Part shown: piece by piece, positions 43,689 to 53,500 of the stretch
Numbering within the stretch: the stretch's first letter is position 1
Layout of the letters: each line of letters opens with the position of its first letter
NCBI RefSeq assembly: GCF_001421705.1
Contig: NZ_LMKO01000027.1
Coordinates: 1 to 64,000 of the forward strand
Direction of reading: 5' to 3'
Source of the DNA: Xylophilus sp. Leaf220
Lineage (GTDB): Bacteria > Pseudomonadota > Gammaproteobacteria > Burkholderiales > Burkholderiaceae_C
Length of the DNA: 64,000 nucleotides
The notes under the pieces: model-generated
Seen by the model: the letters and a program-made list of their open reading frames with translations, nothing else
Databases searched by the model: none
What the model was told of the DNA's origin: nothing
Translations under genes and position numbers: made by a program

Positions 43689-46622
43689 TTACTGGCACGC
43701 CTCGCAGGTCGGGTCGTCGATCGCGCAGAACTTCACGTCGGTGGCGGGCAGCGCATCGGCCTGCGCGCGGGCCTGTGCCGCGGCGGCTTCGAGCACGTGG
43801 GAGGCGGCCACCGCGTTGGCCTGCGCCACGTGCGGATCGCCCGACGACACCGCGTTCAGGCGGTCCGACTGCACCGTCGATTTCTCGGCGTGCGTGGCGC
43901 TCTGGGTGCGCAGGTAGTAGGTCGTCTTCAGGCCGCGCAGCCAGGCCAGCTTGTAGGTGTCGTCGAGCTTCTTGCCCGATGCGCCGGCCATGTAGATGTT
44001 GAGCGACTGCGCCTGGTCGATCCACTTCTGGCGCCGGGCCGCGGCCTCGACCAGCCAGGTGGTCTCGACCTCGAACGCGGTGCCGTAGAGCGCCTTGATG
44101 TCCTGCGGCACCCGGTCGATCGGGCGCAACGAACCGTCGAAGTGCTTCAGGTCCATCACCATCACGTCGTCCCACAGGCCCAGGCGTTTCAGGTCGCGCA
44201 CCAGGTAGCCGTTGATGACGGTGAATTCGCCCGACAGGTTCGACTTGACCGAGAGGTTGCCGAAGCACGGCTCGATCGAGGCGTCGACGCCCACGATGTT
44301 GGAGATGGTGGCCGTCGGCGCGATGGCCACGCAGTTGGAGTTGCGCATGCCGTCGGTGGCGATCTTCTTGCGCAGCGCGTCCCAGTCGAGGGTCGAGGAG
44401 CGGTCCACTTCCACGTAGCCGCCGCGGGCCTTCTCCAGCATGTCGATGGTGTCGAACGGAAGGATGCCGCGGTCCCACAGCGAGCCCTTGTAGCTCTCGT
44501 ACTGGCCGCGTTCGCGTGCCAGCTCCGACGAGGCCCAGTAGGCGTAGTAGCAGATGGCTTCCATCGACTGGTCGGCGAACTCGACCGCGGCCTGCGAGGC
44601 GTAGGGGATGCGCAGCTCGTACAGGCTGTCCTGGAAGGCCATCAGGCCCATGCCCACCGGGCGGTGGCGCATGTTGGAGACGCGCGCCTTCTCGACCGCG
44701 TAGTAGTTGATGTCGATCACGTTGTCGAGCATGCGCATCGCCGTCTTGATCGTCTTCTTGAGCTTCTCGTGGTCGACGCCGCCGTCCTTCAGATGCTGCA
44801 GCAGGTTGATCGAGCCGAGGTTGCAGACGGCCGTCTCTTCGTCGCTGGTGTTGAGCGTGATCTCGGTGCAGAGGTTGGACGAATGCACCACGCCGACGTG
44901 CTGCTGCGGCGAGCGCACGTTGCAGGCGTCCTTGAAGGTGATCCAGGGATGGCCGGTCTCGAACAGCATCGAGAGCATCTTGCGCCACAGGTCGGTCGCG
45001 GGCAGGGTCTTCGACGGCTTCAGCTGGCCGGCGGCGGCCTGGGCCTCGTAGGCGACGTAGGCCTTCTCGAAGTCGGCGCCGAACTTGTCGTGCAGGTCGG
45101 GCACGTTCGACGGCGAGAACAGCGTCCAGCTGCCCTTCTCCATCACCCGGCGCATGAACAGGTCGGGGATCCAGTTGGCGGTGTTCATGTCGTGGGTGCG
45201 CCGGCGGTCGTCGCCGGTGTTCTTGCGCAGCTCCAGGAACTCCTCCATGTCGAGGTGCCAGGACTCCAGGTAGGTGCAGACCGCGCCCTTCCTCTTGCCG
45301 CCCTGGTTCACCGCCACGGCGGTGTCGTTGACCACCTTCAGGAAGGGCACGACGCCCTGCGATTCGCCGTTGGTGCCCTTGATGTGGGAGCCGAGCGAGC
45401 GCACCCGGGTCCAGTCGTTGCCCAGGCCGCCGGCGAATTTCGACAGCAGCGCGTTCTCCTTGATCGATTCGTAGATGCCGCCCAGGTCGTCGGGCACCGT
45501 CGTCAGGTAGCAGGACGACAGCTGCGAGCGCAGCGTGCCGCTGTTGAACAGGGTGGGGGTGGACGACATGAAGTCGAACGACGAGAGCACTTCGTAGAAC
45601 TCGATCGCGCGGGCTTCGCGGTCTTTTTCCTTGAGCGCCAGGCCCATCGCGACGCGCATGAAGAAGGCCTGCGGCAGTTCGATGCGGGTCTTGCGCACGT
45701 GTAGGAAGTAGCGGTCGAACAGGGTCTGCAGGCCGAGGTAGTCGAAGCGCAGGTCGCGCTCGGCCTTCAGCGCGGCGGCCAGGCGCGGCAGGTCGTAGGT
45801 CAGCAGCGCCGGGTCGAGCAGCTCGTTGTCGACGCCCTTCTGCACGAAGCCGGGGAAGTAGTCGACATAGGCCGCGGCCATCTCCGACTGGGTGACGTCC
45901 TTGCCCAGGACTTCCTTGGCGATCGTGTGCAGCAGCAGGCGGGCGGTCGCGTAGGTGTAGTCGGGGTCCTTCTCGATCAGGGTCCGCGCAGCGAGGATCG
46001 AGGCCTTGTAGACCTCGTCGACCGGCACGCCGTCGTAGAGGTTGCGCATCGTCTCGGCCAGGATCGGGTCGGCCTTCACGTCGGCGCCCAGGTTCTCGCA
46101 GGCGGCACCGATCAGGCTGCGCAGCCGGGCCGTGTCGAGGACGAAGCGCTGGTCGCCGTCGGTGACGTGCAGGGACGGGGCGCTGGGCGCGGCTTCTTCC
46201 TGCTGGCGTGCGCGCTCCTGCGCATGGCGTTCGCGGTAGAGCACGTAGGCGCGTGCCACTTCGTGGTGGCCGCCGCGCATCAGGCCCAGCTCGACCTGGT
46301 CCTGCACGTCTTCGATGTGGAAGGTGCCGCCGCCCGGCCGCGAGCGCACCAGCGCGCGGGCCACCGCCTGGGTCAGTTCGTCGACCGTCTCGCGCACGCT
46401 GGCCGAGGCCGCGCCCTGGGTGCCCTTGACGGCCAGGAACGCCTTCATCAGCGCCACCGCGATCTTCTGCGGGGTGAACGGCACCACCGCGCCGTTGCGG
46501 CGGATGATCTGGTAATTGCCGAGCACGGCGGGCGCGACGGTGGCCGCGACCGGCGCATCGGCGGCCAGGGGGTGGCGCACGGCGGCGGGCGCGAGCGGAG
46601 CGTTCAGGGTGGCAGACTGCAT
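43689..46622 (-). CDS. nrdA: Class I ribonucleotide reductase, alpha subunit
   Basis: 977 residues. It is the catalytic subunit reducing ribonucleoside diphosphates. An N-terminal ATP-cone (about 55-140; RRNGAVVPFTPQKIAVALMKAF) implies allosteric activity control by ATP/dATP. The catalytic barrel includes SSCYLTTVPDDLGG, NLCTEITLNTSDEETAVCNLGSI-type residues and PTATISNIVGVDASIEP. The C-terminus ends with a CEAC redox pair. Start ATG 46620-46622 has AGAGGA six bases upstream. Two NrdR-box-like sites lie about 120-170 bases upstream. Confidence 0.98.
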   Translation of the reverse strand: MQSATLNAPLAPAAVRHPLAADAPVAATVAPAVLGNYQIIRRNGAVVPFTPQKIAVALMKAFLAVKGTQGAASASVRETVDELTQAVARALVRSRPGGGTFHIEDVQDQVELGLMRGGHHEVARAYVLYRERHAQERARQQEEAAPSAPSLHVTDGDQRFVLDTARLRSLIGAACENLGADVKADPILAETMRNLYDGVPVDEVYKASILAARTLIEKDPDYTYATARLLLHTIAKEVLGKDVTQSEMAAAYVDYFPGFVQKGVDNELLDPALLTYDLPRLAAALKAERDLRFDYLGLQTLFDRYFLHVRKTRIELPQAFFMRVAMGLALKEKDREARAIEFYEVLSSFDFMSSTPTLFNSGTLRSQLSSCYLTTVPDDLGGIYESIKENALLSKFAGGLGNDWTRVRSLGSHIKGTNGESQGVVPFLKVVNDTAVAVNQGGKRKGAVCTYLESWHLDMEEFLELRKNTGDDRRRTHDMNTANWIPDLFMRRVMEKGSWTLFSPSNVPDLHDKFGADFEKAYVAYEAQAAAGQLKPSKTLPATDLWRKMLSMLFETGHPWITFKDACNVRSPQQHVGVVHSSNLCTEITLNTSDEETAVCNLGSINLLQHLKDGGVDHEKLKKTIKTAMRMLDNVIDINYYAVEKARVSNMRHRPVGMGLMAFQDSLYELRIPYASQAAVEFADQSMEAICYYAYWASSELARERGQYESYKGSLWDRGILPFDTIDMLEKARGGYVEVDRSSTLDWDALRKKIATDGMRNSNCVAIAPTATISNIVGVDASIEPCFGNLSVKSNLSGEFTVINGYLVRDLKRLGLWDDVMVMDLKHFDGSLRPIDRVPQDIKALYGTAFEVETTWLVEAAARRQKWIDQAQSLNIYMAGASGKKLDDTYKLAWLRGLKTTYYLRTQSATHAEKSTVQSDRLNAVSSGDPHVAQANAVAASHVLEAAAAQARAQADALPATDVKFCAIDDPTCEACQ

Positions 46623-46742
46623 GGAAATTCCTCTTGATGCGGTGCAGGGCAGAAGACGGACACGCACGAGGCGTGGCTCGGCGTGCGAATCGAAAACGGT
46701 GGAAAGAGCGGCTGGATCGCGGGACGCCGATTGCGGCGCCAA

Positions 46743-46790
46743 ACCCCACATCTAGTGTCGGGCTGCAGTGCTGGGCACTACCTGTAGCGT
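46743..46790. promoter_or_regulatory. Pair of NrdR-box-like sites upstream of nrdA
   Basis: ACCCCACATCTAGTGT (46743-46758) and GCACTACCTGTAGCGT (46775-46790) match the NrdR box ACACwATATATwGTGT at about 12 and 11 of 16 positions by eye. They are 32 bases apart start to start (three helical turns), the usual spacing of paired NrdR sites, and lie upstream of nrdA. This suggests nrdAB repression by NrdR-(d)ATP. The rest of the gap to ampD (46791-47008) shows no gene. Confidence 0.7.
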
Positions 46791-47008
46791 AAATCGGTGT
46801 TCTGAGTTTAGGCGATCGGGCACCGGCCACAAGGCCTTTACAAGTGGAAACAGCCTGTCCGGCCGGGTTTTTCCAGGGGCGATTCGCGGCAAAGCCCCGA
46901 AGCACCGGGGCGGGCCGGAAGAAGTCCAGCACTGGTGCGGACTGCAGCCGCATTTGGCCCTGGAAGCCGCGCCGGAAGCCGGCCTGCGGTTCCCGGATCT
47001 TTTTTCGG

Positions 47009-47594
47009 TCAGCCGCCGGGCGGGGGCAGGGCGAAGGCGCCGGCCGGCAGCAGTGCACCGAAACGCGGCCAGTCGAACCCGGGTCCGGGATCGTTCTTGC
47101 GGCCCGGCGCGATGTCGGAGTGGCCTGCGACATGGCGGACCGGATAGCGCTCCAGCAGCCCGGTGCAGAGGGCCGCCAGGGTCAGGTACTGCGCCGGCTC
47201 GAACCGGTCGCCCTCGAGGCCCTCCAGCTCGACGCCGACCGAGTCGTCGTTGCAGTTGTCGCGCCCCCGCCATGCCGAGCGGCCCGCGTGCCAGGCCCGG
47301 GCATCGCAGTCGACGAACTGCCACAGCGCGCCGTCGCGGCGGATATAGAAGTGGGCGGAGACCTCGACGCCGCGCAGCCGGTCGAAGTACGGATGGGCGT
47401 CGCAGTCGAGCGTGTTGCCGAACAGGGCGAAGACCTCGTCGCCGCCGTAGACGCCCGGCGGCAGGCTGATCGAGTGCACCACGACCAGATCGACCGCCGC
47501 GCCCGCGGGTCGGGGGCCGAAGTTGGGTGATGGGAATCTGAGGGCGGGCCGGTACCAGCCGCCGTCCCAGGAACCGGCCGCGCCGGTACCCGCC

Positions 47595-47608
<14 letters not shown>
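47009..47608 (-). CDS. ampD: 1,6-anhydro-N-acetylmuramyl-L-alanine amidase AmpD
   Basis: A 199-residue Zn-dependent cytoplasmic amidase of muropeptide recycling, whose loss leads to AmpC induction in many bacteria. Residues: His in VVVHSISLPP, His in SAHFYI, and the His/Asp site in VAGHSDIAPGRKNDPGPGFDW. The N-terminus W..ALRFPSPNFGPRP is family-typical. The start ATG (47606-47608) lies inside the end of pilR (14-base overlap), so it is translated from the ccsA-PP0621-pilS-pilR transcript or from its own promoter within pilR. Confidence 0.95.
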
Positions 47609-49126
<1,518 letters not shown>

Positions 49127-49130
<4 letters not shown>

Positions 49131-50821
49131 ACGACTATTGTGTCAAAGGGCGAGTCGGCGGCCACGTCGTGCGGGGGTCGAAAGGCCACGGTGAAGGCAT
49201 TGCCATCCACCGGCCCGAGCGCTGTGGCCCGCTCCACCCGGCGGTAGCCGATGCCCGCGCCGTGCCGCTCGCACAGCTCCCGGCAGATGTAGAGGCCCAG
49301 GCCGCTGGAGCGGCTCTCCGACGAGAAGAAGGGCTCGAACAGCCGCTGCTCGACCATCTGCTCCAGCGGCGCGCCGTCGCTCCAGACCTCCAGCAGCGCC
49401 TGGCCGCCGGCTGCCGCCCAGGTGCGCACCTGCAGCGCGTCGCGGTCGGGGCCGATGTAGCGCAGCGCGTTGTCCAGCAGGTTGACCAGCACCCGGCGCA
49501 GGTGGTCGGGGTCGAAGTCCACCCGCACGCCGGCGCCGGCCTCGGTCGCGACCTGCAGGCCGCAGCCCTGGCCGGCATGGCCATGCCAGTCGGAGCAGAC
49601 CGCGCCGACGGTCTCGTCGAGCGGGATCGTCGGCGTGCCGTCGAAATCGAGCTGGCGCTGGGCGCGCGAGACGTCCAGCACCTCCTCGGCGATCTTGGCC
49701 AGGCGCTGCGCGTTCTGCCGCACCAGGGCCGAGAGTTGCCGCTGGGCCGGGTCGTGCAGGTCCTCGTCGAGCAGCGCGTTGGCCTGCACGATGGCCGCCA
49801 GCGGGTTGCGGATCTCGTGGGCCACCGCGGCCGACATGCGGCCCATCGCGGCCAGCTTCTCGGTGCGCAGCCGGGCCTCGGTCTCGCGCAGGTCCTGCAG
49901 GAACATCACGCAGAGCGTCTCCGACGGGCGCTCGCGCAGCGGCGTGAGCCGGGTGCGCACATGCAGGCGCCGCGGGCCGTGGCCGGGGTGCACCAGGGCC
50001 AGGTCGACCATCTGGCGGCCACCGTCGGCGACGGTGCGGCGGGCCAGCTCGGCCAGCGGCTCCCACACGGGCTGCTCCGACAGCGAGAACGGCGGGGTGT
50101 AGGCGCCGGCGTCCAGCAGGACCCGCGCCGCGGGGTTGGTCGCGCGCACCATGCCGGCCGCGTCGACCACCAGGACGCCGTCGGTCAGCGTCTCGATCAC
50201 CAGCTCGTTCACCTGCGCCTGCAAGGTCGCCGCGCGCTGGCTGCTGCGGGCGATGGCTTCCTCGCGGGCCAGCCGGGTGGCCAGCGGCTGCACCAGCACC
50301 GCGATCACGAAGTAGCCCAGCCCGGTCAGGCCCGCCTGCAGCAGCCGCGGCGTCGAGAAGCCGGTGGCATCCGGCCAGAGCAGGGTGGCATCGGCCAGCA
50401 GCAGCAGCGTCACCCCGGCGGCGGTGCCCAGCGCCATGCGCCGGTTGCCCAGCACCGAGGCCATCAGCACCGGCAGGCCGAGCAGCGGCATGTAGTTCAT
50501 GCCGCCCGACTGCAGCACCTGCATCGCCGAATAGGCGAGCAGGTCCGCGCCGATGGTGGGCAGCCACAGGGATCCCAGCGTGGCATCGTTGCGGCGCGGC
50601 TGCAGGTAGATGCGCGCAACCAGGGTGCCGGCGAGGTAGGCCAGGCAGACGGCCAGGAACACCGCGCTGTGTTGTTGCCCCAGCGCCTGGATCACCGCCT
50701 GCAGCAGCAGCAGGGCGACCGCCACCACCACCCGCGCGGTGGCGAAGCCGTTCCAGATGCGCAGCAGCCCGGCGGGCGGCGCCGGGCGCCGCCGGTCGGT
50801 GAAGCCGAGCCGCATCGTCAT
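49127..50821 (-). CDS. pilS: Membrane sensor histidine kinase, PilS type
   Basis: 564 residues: about six N-terminal membrane segments, a PAS-like region (~200-330; NELVIETLTDGVLVVDAAGMVRATNPAA), a DHp helix with the phospho-His in VAHEIRNPLAAI and an HATPase domain with an N-box NLLDNALRY and SSGLGLYI. It phosphorylates the adjacent PilR. ATG 50819-50821 overlaps the PP0621-family gene by four bases (ATGA). In P. aeruginosa PilS senses PilA levels in the membrane; the same is assumed, not shown, here. Confidence 0.93.
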
Positions 50822-51057
50822 GGCGCAGCGTCGGGGTTGCGGCCCAGCCGCTGGTGGGCTGGGCTGCAGAAGCTGCCGTCGCGCGACACCAGCGCATCGC
50901 CGCGCGGCAGGTGCAGGCCGCAGTGCTCGCACCGCACCATGGCCTCGGGCAGGGCCGGGCGGGACGCGGGCGGCGGGGCGGCCGGCGGCGTGCGGCGGCC
51001 GCTGCGCCACAGCCAGACGAACAGGGCGACCGCGGCCAGGACGACGAGCAGCTTCAT
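50818..51057 (-). CDS. PP0621-family small zinc-ribbon-like protein
   Basis: 79 residues with one N-terminal membrane helix (LLVVLAAVALFVWLW), a Pro-rich linker and a CEHCGLHLP...FCSPAHQ pair of Cys motifs, which look like a small metal site. Conserved beside pilS/ccsA in beta- and gammaproteobacteria; function unknown. Both its start (ATGA with the ccsA stop) and its stop (ATGA with the pilS start) overlap neighbours by four bases, so it belongs to their operon. Confidence 0.88.
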   Translation of the reverse strand: MKLLVVLAAVALFVWLWRSGRRTPPAAPPPASRPALPEAMVRCEHCGLHLPRGDALVSRDGSFCSPAHQRLGRNPDAAP

Positions 51058-51854
51058 GCCGGCGCCCGGTGCAGGACCACCTCGAGCACGAAGCGCGATC
51101 CCACGTAGGCCAGCAGCAGCAGGGCCGAGCCGATGTAGAGCCAGCGCAGCGCGGTGCGCCCGCGCCAGCCGAAGCGCGCACGGCCCAGCAGCAGTACCAG
51201 GAAGGTGAGCCACGACAGCACCGAGAACACCGCCTTGTGGTCCCAGCGCCAGGCGCGTCCGTAGAGGGTCTCGCCGAACAGCAGGCCGGCCGCGAGGGTG
51301 GCGGTCAGCAGCACGAAGCCGGCGTTGACGAAGCGGAACGTCAGCCGCTCCAGCATCAGCAGGGGCATGCCGCTCTGCGGGTCGGCCGCCAGGCGCATCT
51401 GCTTCTCGGCCCGGGTCATCAGCCAGGCGTGGACCAGCGCCGCGGCGAAGAGCCCGTAGGAAGCGACGCCCAGCGCGAGGTGCAGCGGCAGCCAGGGCGA
51501 GTTCTGCGCATGCAGCGCGGTGCCGGGGAAGGCCAGCGCCAGCAGCACCGCCACCGCGCCCAGGCCGCACAGCGCCCAGCGCGCCCGCAGCCGCGGGTAG
51601 AGCCGGCTCTCCACCGCGTAGACGGTCAGCACGAACCAGGCGGTGATCGAGAGCGCCGGCGCGAAGCCGAAGTGCGGCGGCGTGAAGGCCAGCGACCAGA
51701 CGAGCGCCGCGCCGTGCAGCACCCAGGCGGCGGCCAGTGCGGCGCGGCTCACGCCCGGGGCGAGGCGCGCCGCGAACAGGGCGGGCAGCGCGTAGGCGAG
51801 GGCGGCAGCAAGACCCAGCACGAGGCTGGCCGGGGACGCGCTGGGTAAAATCAT
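51054..51854 (-). CDS. Cytochrome c assembly (CcsA/YpjD-type) inner-membrane protein
   Basis: 266 residues with eight predicted membrane segments. Conserved residues fit the CcsA/CcmC heme-handling family, including WDHKAVFSVLSWLTFL and PLHLALGVASYGLF, with conserved His residues. It is usually named YpjD in proteobacteria; a heme transport role is implied by homology but unproven. It is the first gene of the run ccsA-PP0621-pilS-pilR-ampD and is divergent from ffh with a 133-base gap. Confidence 0.9.
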   Translation of the reverse strand: MILPSASPASLVLGLAAALAYALPALFAARLAPGVSRAALAAAWVLHGAALVWSLAFTPPHFGFAPALSITAWFVLTVYAVESRLYPRLRARWALCGLGAVAVLLALAFPGTALHAQNSPWLPLHLALGVASYGLFAAALVHAWLMTRAEKQMRLAADPQSGMPLLMLERLTFRFVNAGFVLLTATLAAGLLFGETLYGRAWRWDHKAVFSVLSWLTFLVLLLGRARFGWRGRTALRWLYIGSALLLLAYVGSRFVLEVVLHRAPA

Positions 51855-51987
51855 GCCGACGAGTTTAGTGGCGTTCCCGCCCGCTGCCCGCGCCGCCGGC
51901 GCACACCGCGGGGCGCTTTCTTCGCACCCCGCGGCCGCCTGCCGTCCGGCGCCGCTCCGGCCTCTTCATCTCTCCTCCATTCCCACC

Positions 51988-53364
51988 ATGGCATCCGCAC
52001 TTACCGACAAACTCACGAAGCTCGTCAAGGAGATGCGCGGCCAGGCCCGCATCACCGAATCCAATGTGCAGGACATGCTGCGCGAGGTGCGCATGGCGCT
52101 GCTGGAGGCCGACGTGGCCCTGCCGGTGGTGCGCGACTTCATCGCCCGGGTGAAAGAAAAGGCGCTCGGCCAGGAAGTGCTGGGTTCGCTCAAGCCCGGC
52201 CAGGCGCTGGTCGGCATCGTCAACCGCGAGCTGGCCGCCACCATGGGCCAGGGCATCGCCGACATCAACCTGGCGGCCCAGCCGCCGGTGGTGATCCTGA
52301 TGGCCGGCCTGCAGGGCGCGGGCAAGACCACCACCACCGCCAAGCTGGCCAAGCACCTGATCGAGAAGCGCAAGAAGAAGGTGCTGACCGTCTCCGGCGA
52401 CGTGTACCGCCCCGCCGCCATCGAGCAGTTGAAGACGGTGACCAAGCAGGCCGGCGCCGAGTGGTTTCCCAGCACGCCCGACCAGAAGCCGCTGGCGATC
52501 GCGCAGGCCGCGCTCGACCATGCCAAGCGCCACTACTTCGACGTGCTGCTGGTCGACACCGCCGGCCGGCTGGCGATCGACGAAGCGCTGATGAACGAGA
52601 TCCGCGAACTGCACGCCTTCCTCAAGCCCACCGAGACGCTGTTCGTGGTGGACGCGATGCAGGGCCAGGACGCGATCAACACCGCCAAGGCCTTCAAGGA
52701 GGCGCTGCCGCTGACCGGCATCGTGCTGACCAAGCTCGACGGCGATTCGCGCGGCGGCGCGGCGCTGTCGGTGCGGCAGATCACCGGCGCGCCGATCAAG
52801 TTCGCCGGCGTGTCCGAGAAGATCGACGGGCTGGAGGTGTTCGACGCCGAACGCCATGCCGGCCGCATCCTGGGCATGGGCGACATCGTGGCCCTGGTGG
52901 AGCAGGTCACGGCCGGTGTCGACGTGGAAGCCGCGCAGAAGCTGGCCGCCAAGGTGAAGAGCGGCGAGGGCTTCGACCTCAACGACTTCCTCGGCCAGCT
53001 GCAGCAGATGAAGCAGATGGGCGGACTCTCCAGCCTGATGGACAAGCTGCCGGCCCAGCTGTCGGCCAAGGCCGGCCAGGTCGACATGGACAAGGCCGAG
53101 CGCGACGTGCGCCGCAAGGAAGGCATCATCCAGAGCATGACCACGCTGGAGCGCCGCAAGCCCGAACTGATCAAGGCCACCCGCAAGCGCCGCATCGCCG
53201 CCGGCGCGGGCGTGCAGGTGCAGGAAGTCAACCGTCTGCTCAACGAGTTCGAGCAGATGCAGACCATGATGAAGAAGATGAAGGGCGGCGGCCTGATGAA
53301 GATGATGAAACGCATGGGCGGCATGAAGGGCATGGGCGGCGGCATGCCCAAGCTGCCGTTCTAA
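51988..53364 (+). CDS. ffh: Signal recognition particle protein Ffh
   Basis: A 458-residue SRP54 GTPase that with 4.5S RNA targets nascent membrane proteins to FtsY. Domains: N (about 1-85), G with P-loop GLQGAGKTTTTAKLA, DTAGR and TKLDGDSRGGAAL, and a Met-rich M domain ending in MKKMKGGGLMKMMKRMGGMKG. ATG 51988 gives the family-typical MASALTDKLTKLVKEMRG. A two-hairpin repeat and a strong terminator follow it. Confidence 0.98.
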   Translation: MASALTDKLTKLVKEMRGQARITESNVQDMLREVRMALLEADVALPVVRDFIARVKEKALGQEVLGSLKPGQALVGIVNRELAATMGQGIADINLAAQPPVVILMAGLQGAGKTTTTAKLAKHLIEKRKKKVLTVSGDVYRPAAIEQLKTVTKQAGAEWFPSTPDQKPLAIAQAALDHAKRHYFDVLLVDTAGRLAIDEALMNEIRELHAFLKPTETLFVVDAMQGQDAINTAKAFKEALPLTGIVLTKLDGDSRGGAALSVRQITGAPIKFAGVSEKIDGLEVFDAERHAGRILGMGDIVALVEQVTAGVDVEAAQKLAAKVKSGEGFDLNDFLGQLQQMKQMGGLSSLMDKLPAQLSAKAGQVDMDKAERDVRRKEGIIQSMTTLERRKPELIKATRKRRIAAGAGVQVQEVNRLLNEFEQMQTMMKKMKGGGLMKMMKRMGGMKGMGGGMPKLPF

Positions 53365-53378
53365 TGCGTTTCACATAC

Positions 53379-53434
53379 GAAAAAGGCCTGTAGCCGGCGA
53401 ATGGCGCCGGCTTCTAGCTACTGAATAGATAGCA
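53379..53434 (+). repeat. Composite two-hairpin 3'-UTR repeat, copy C (downstream of ffh)
   Basis: After an A5 run, TAGCCGGCG-n5-CGCCGGCT (53391-53412) is followed by AGCTA-n7-GATAGC (53416-53433). It aligns closely with the copies at 12636-12690 (opposite strand) and 33100-33155, including the leading A-run and spacing. Confidence 0.8.
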
Positions 53435-53438
53435 AAAG

Positions 53439-53468
53439 AAAAAGCCGACTCGCAGGTCGGCTTTTTTT
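53439..53468. terminator. Bidirectional rho-independent terminator between ffh and opgH
   Basis: AGCCGAC-n6-GTCGGCT flanked by A5 on one side and T7 (53462-53468) on the other. It terminates ffh on the plus strand and opgH on the minus strand (opgH stop at 53501). Confidence 0.9.
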
Positions 53469-53500
53469 ATGTGCGGCCCCGGCAGGGGCATCGCTCGGTC

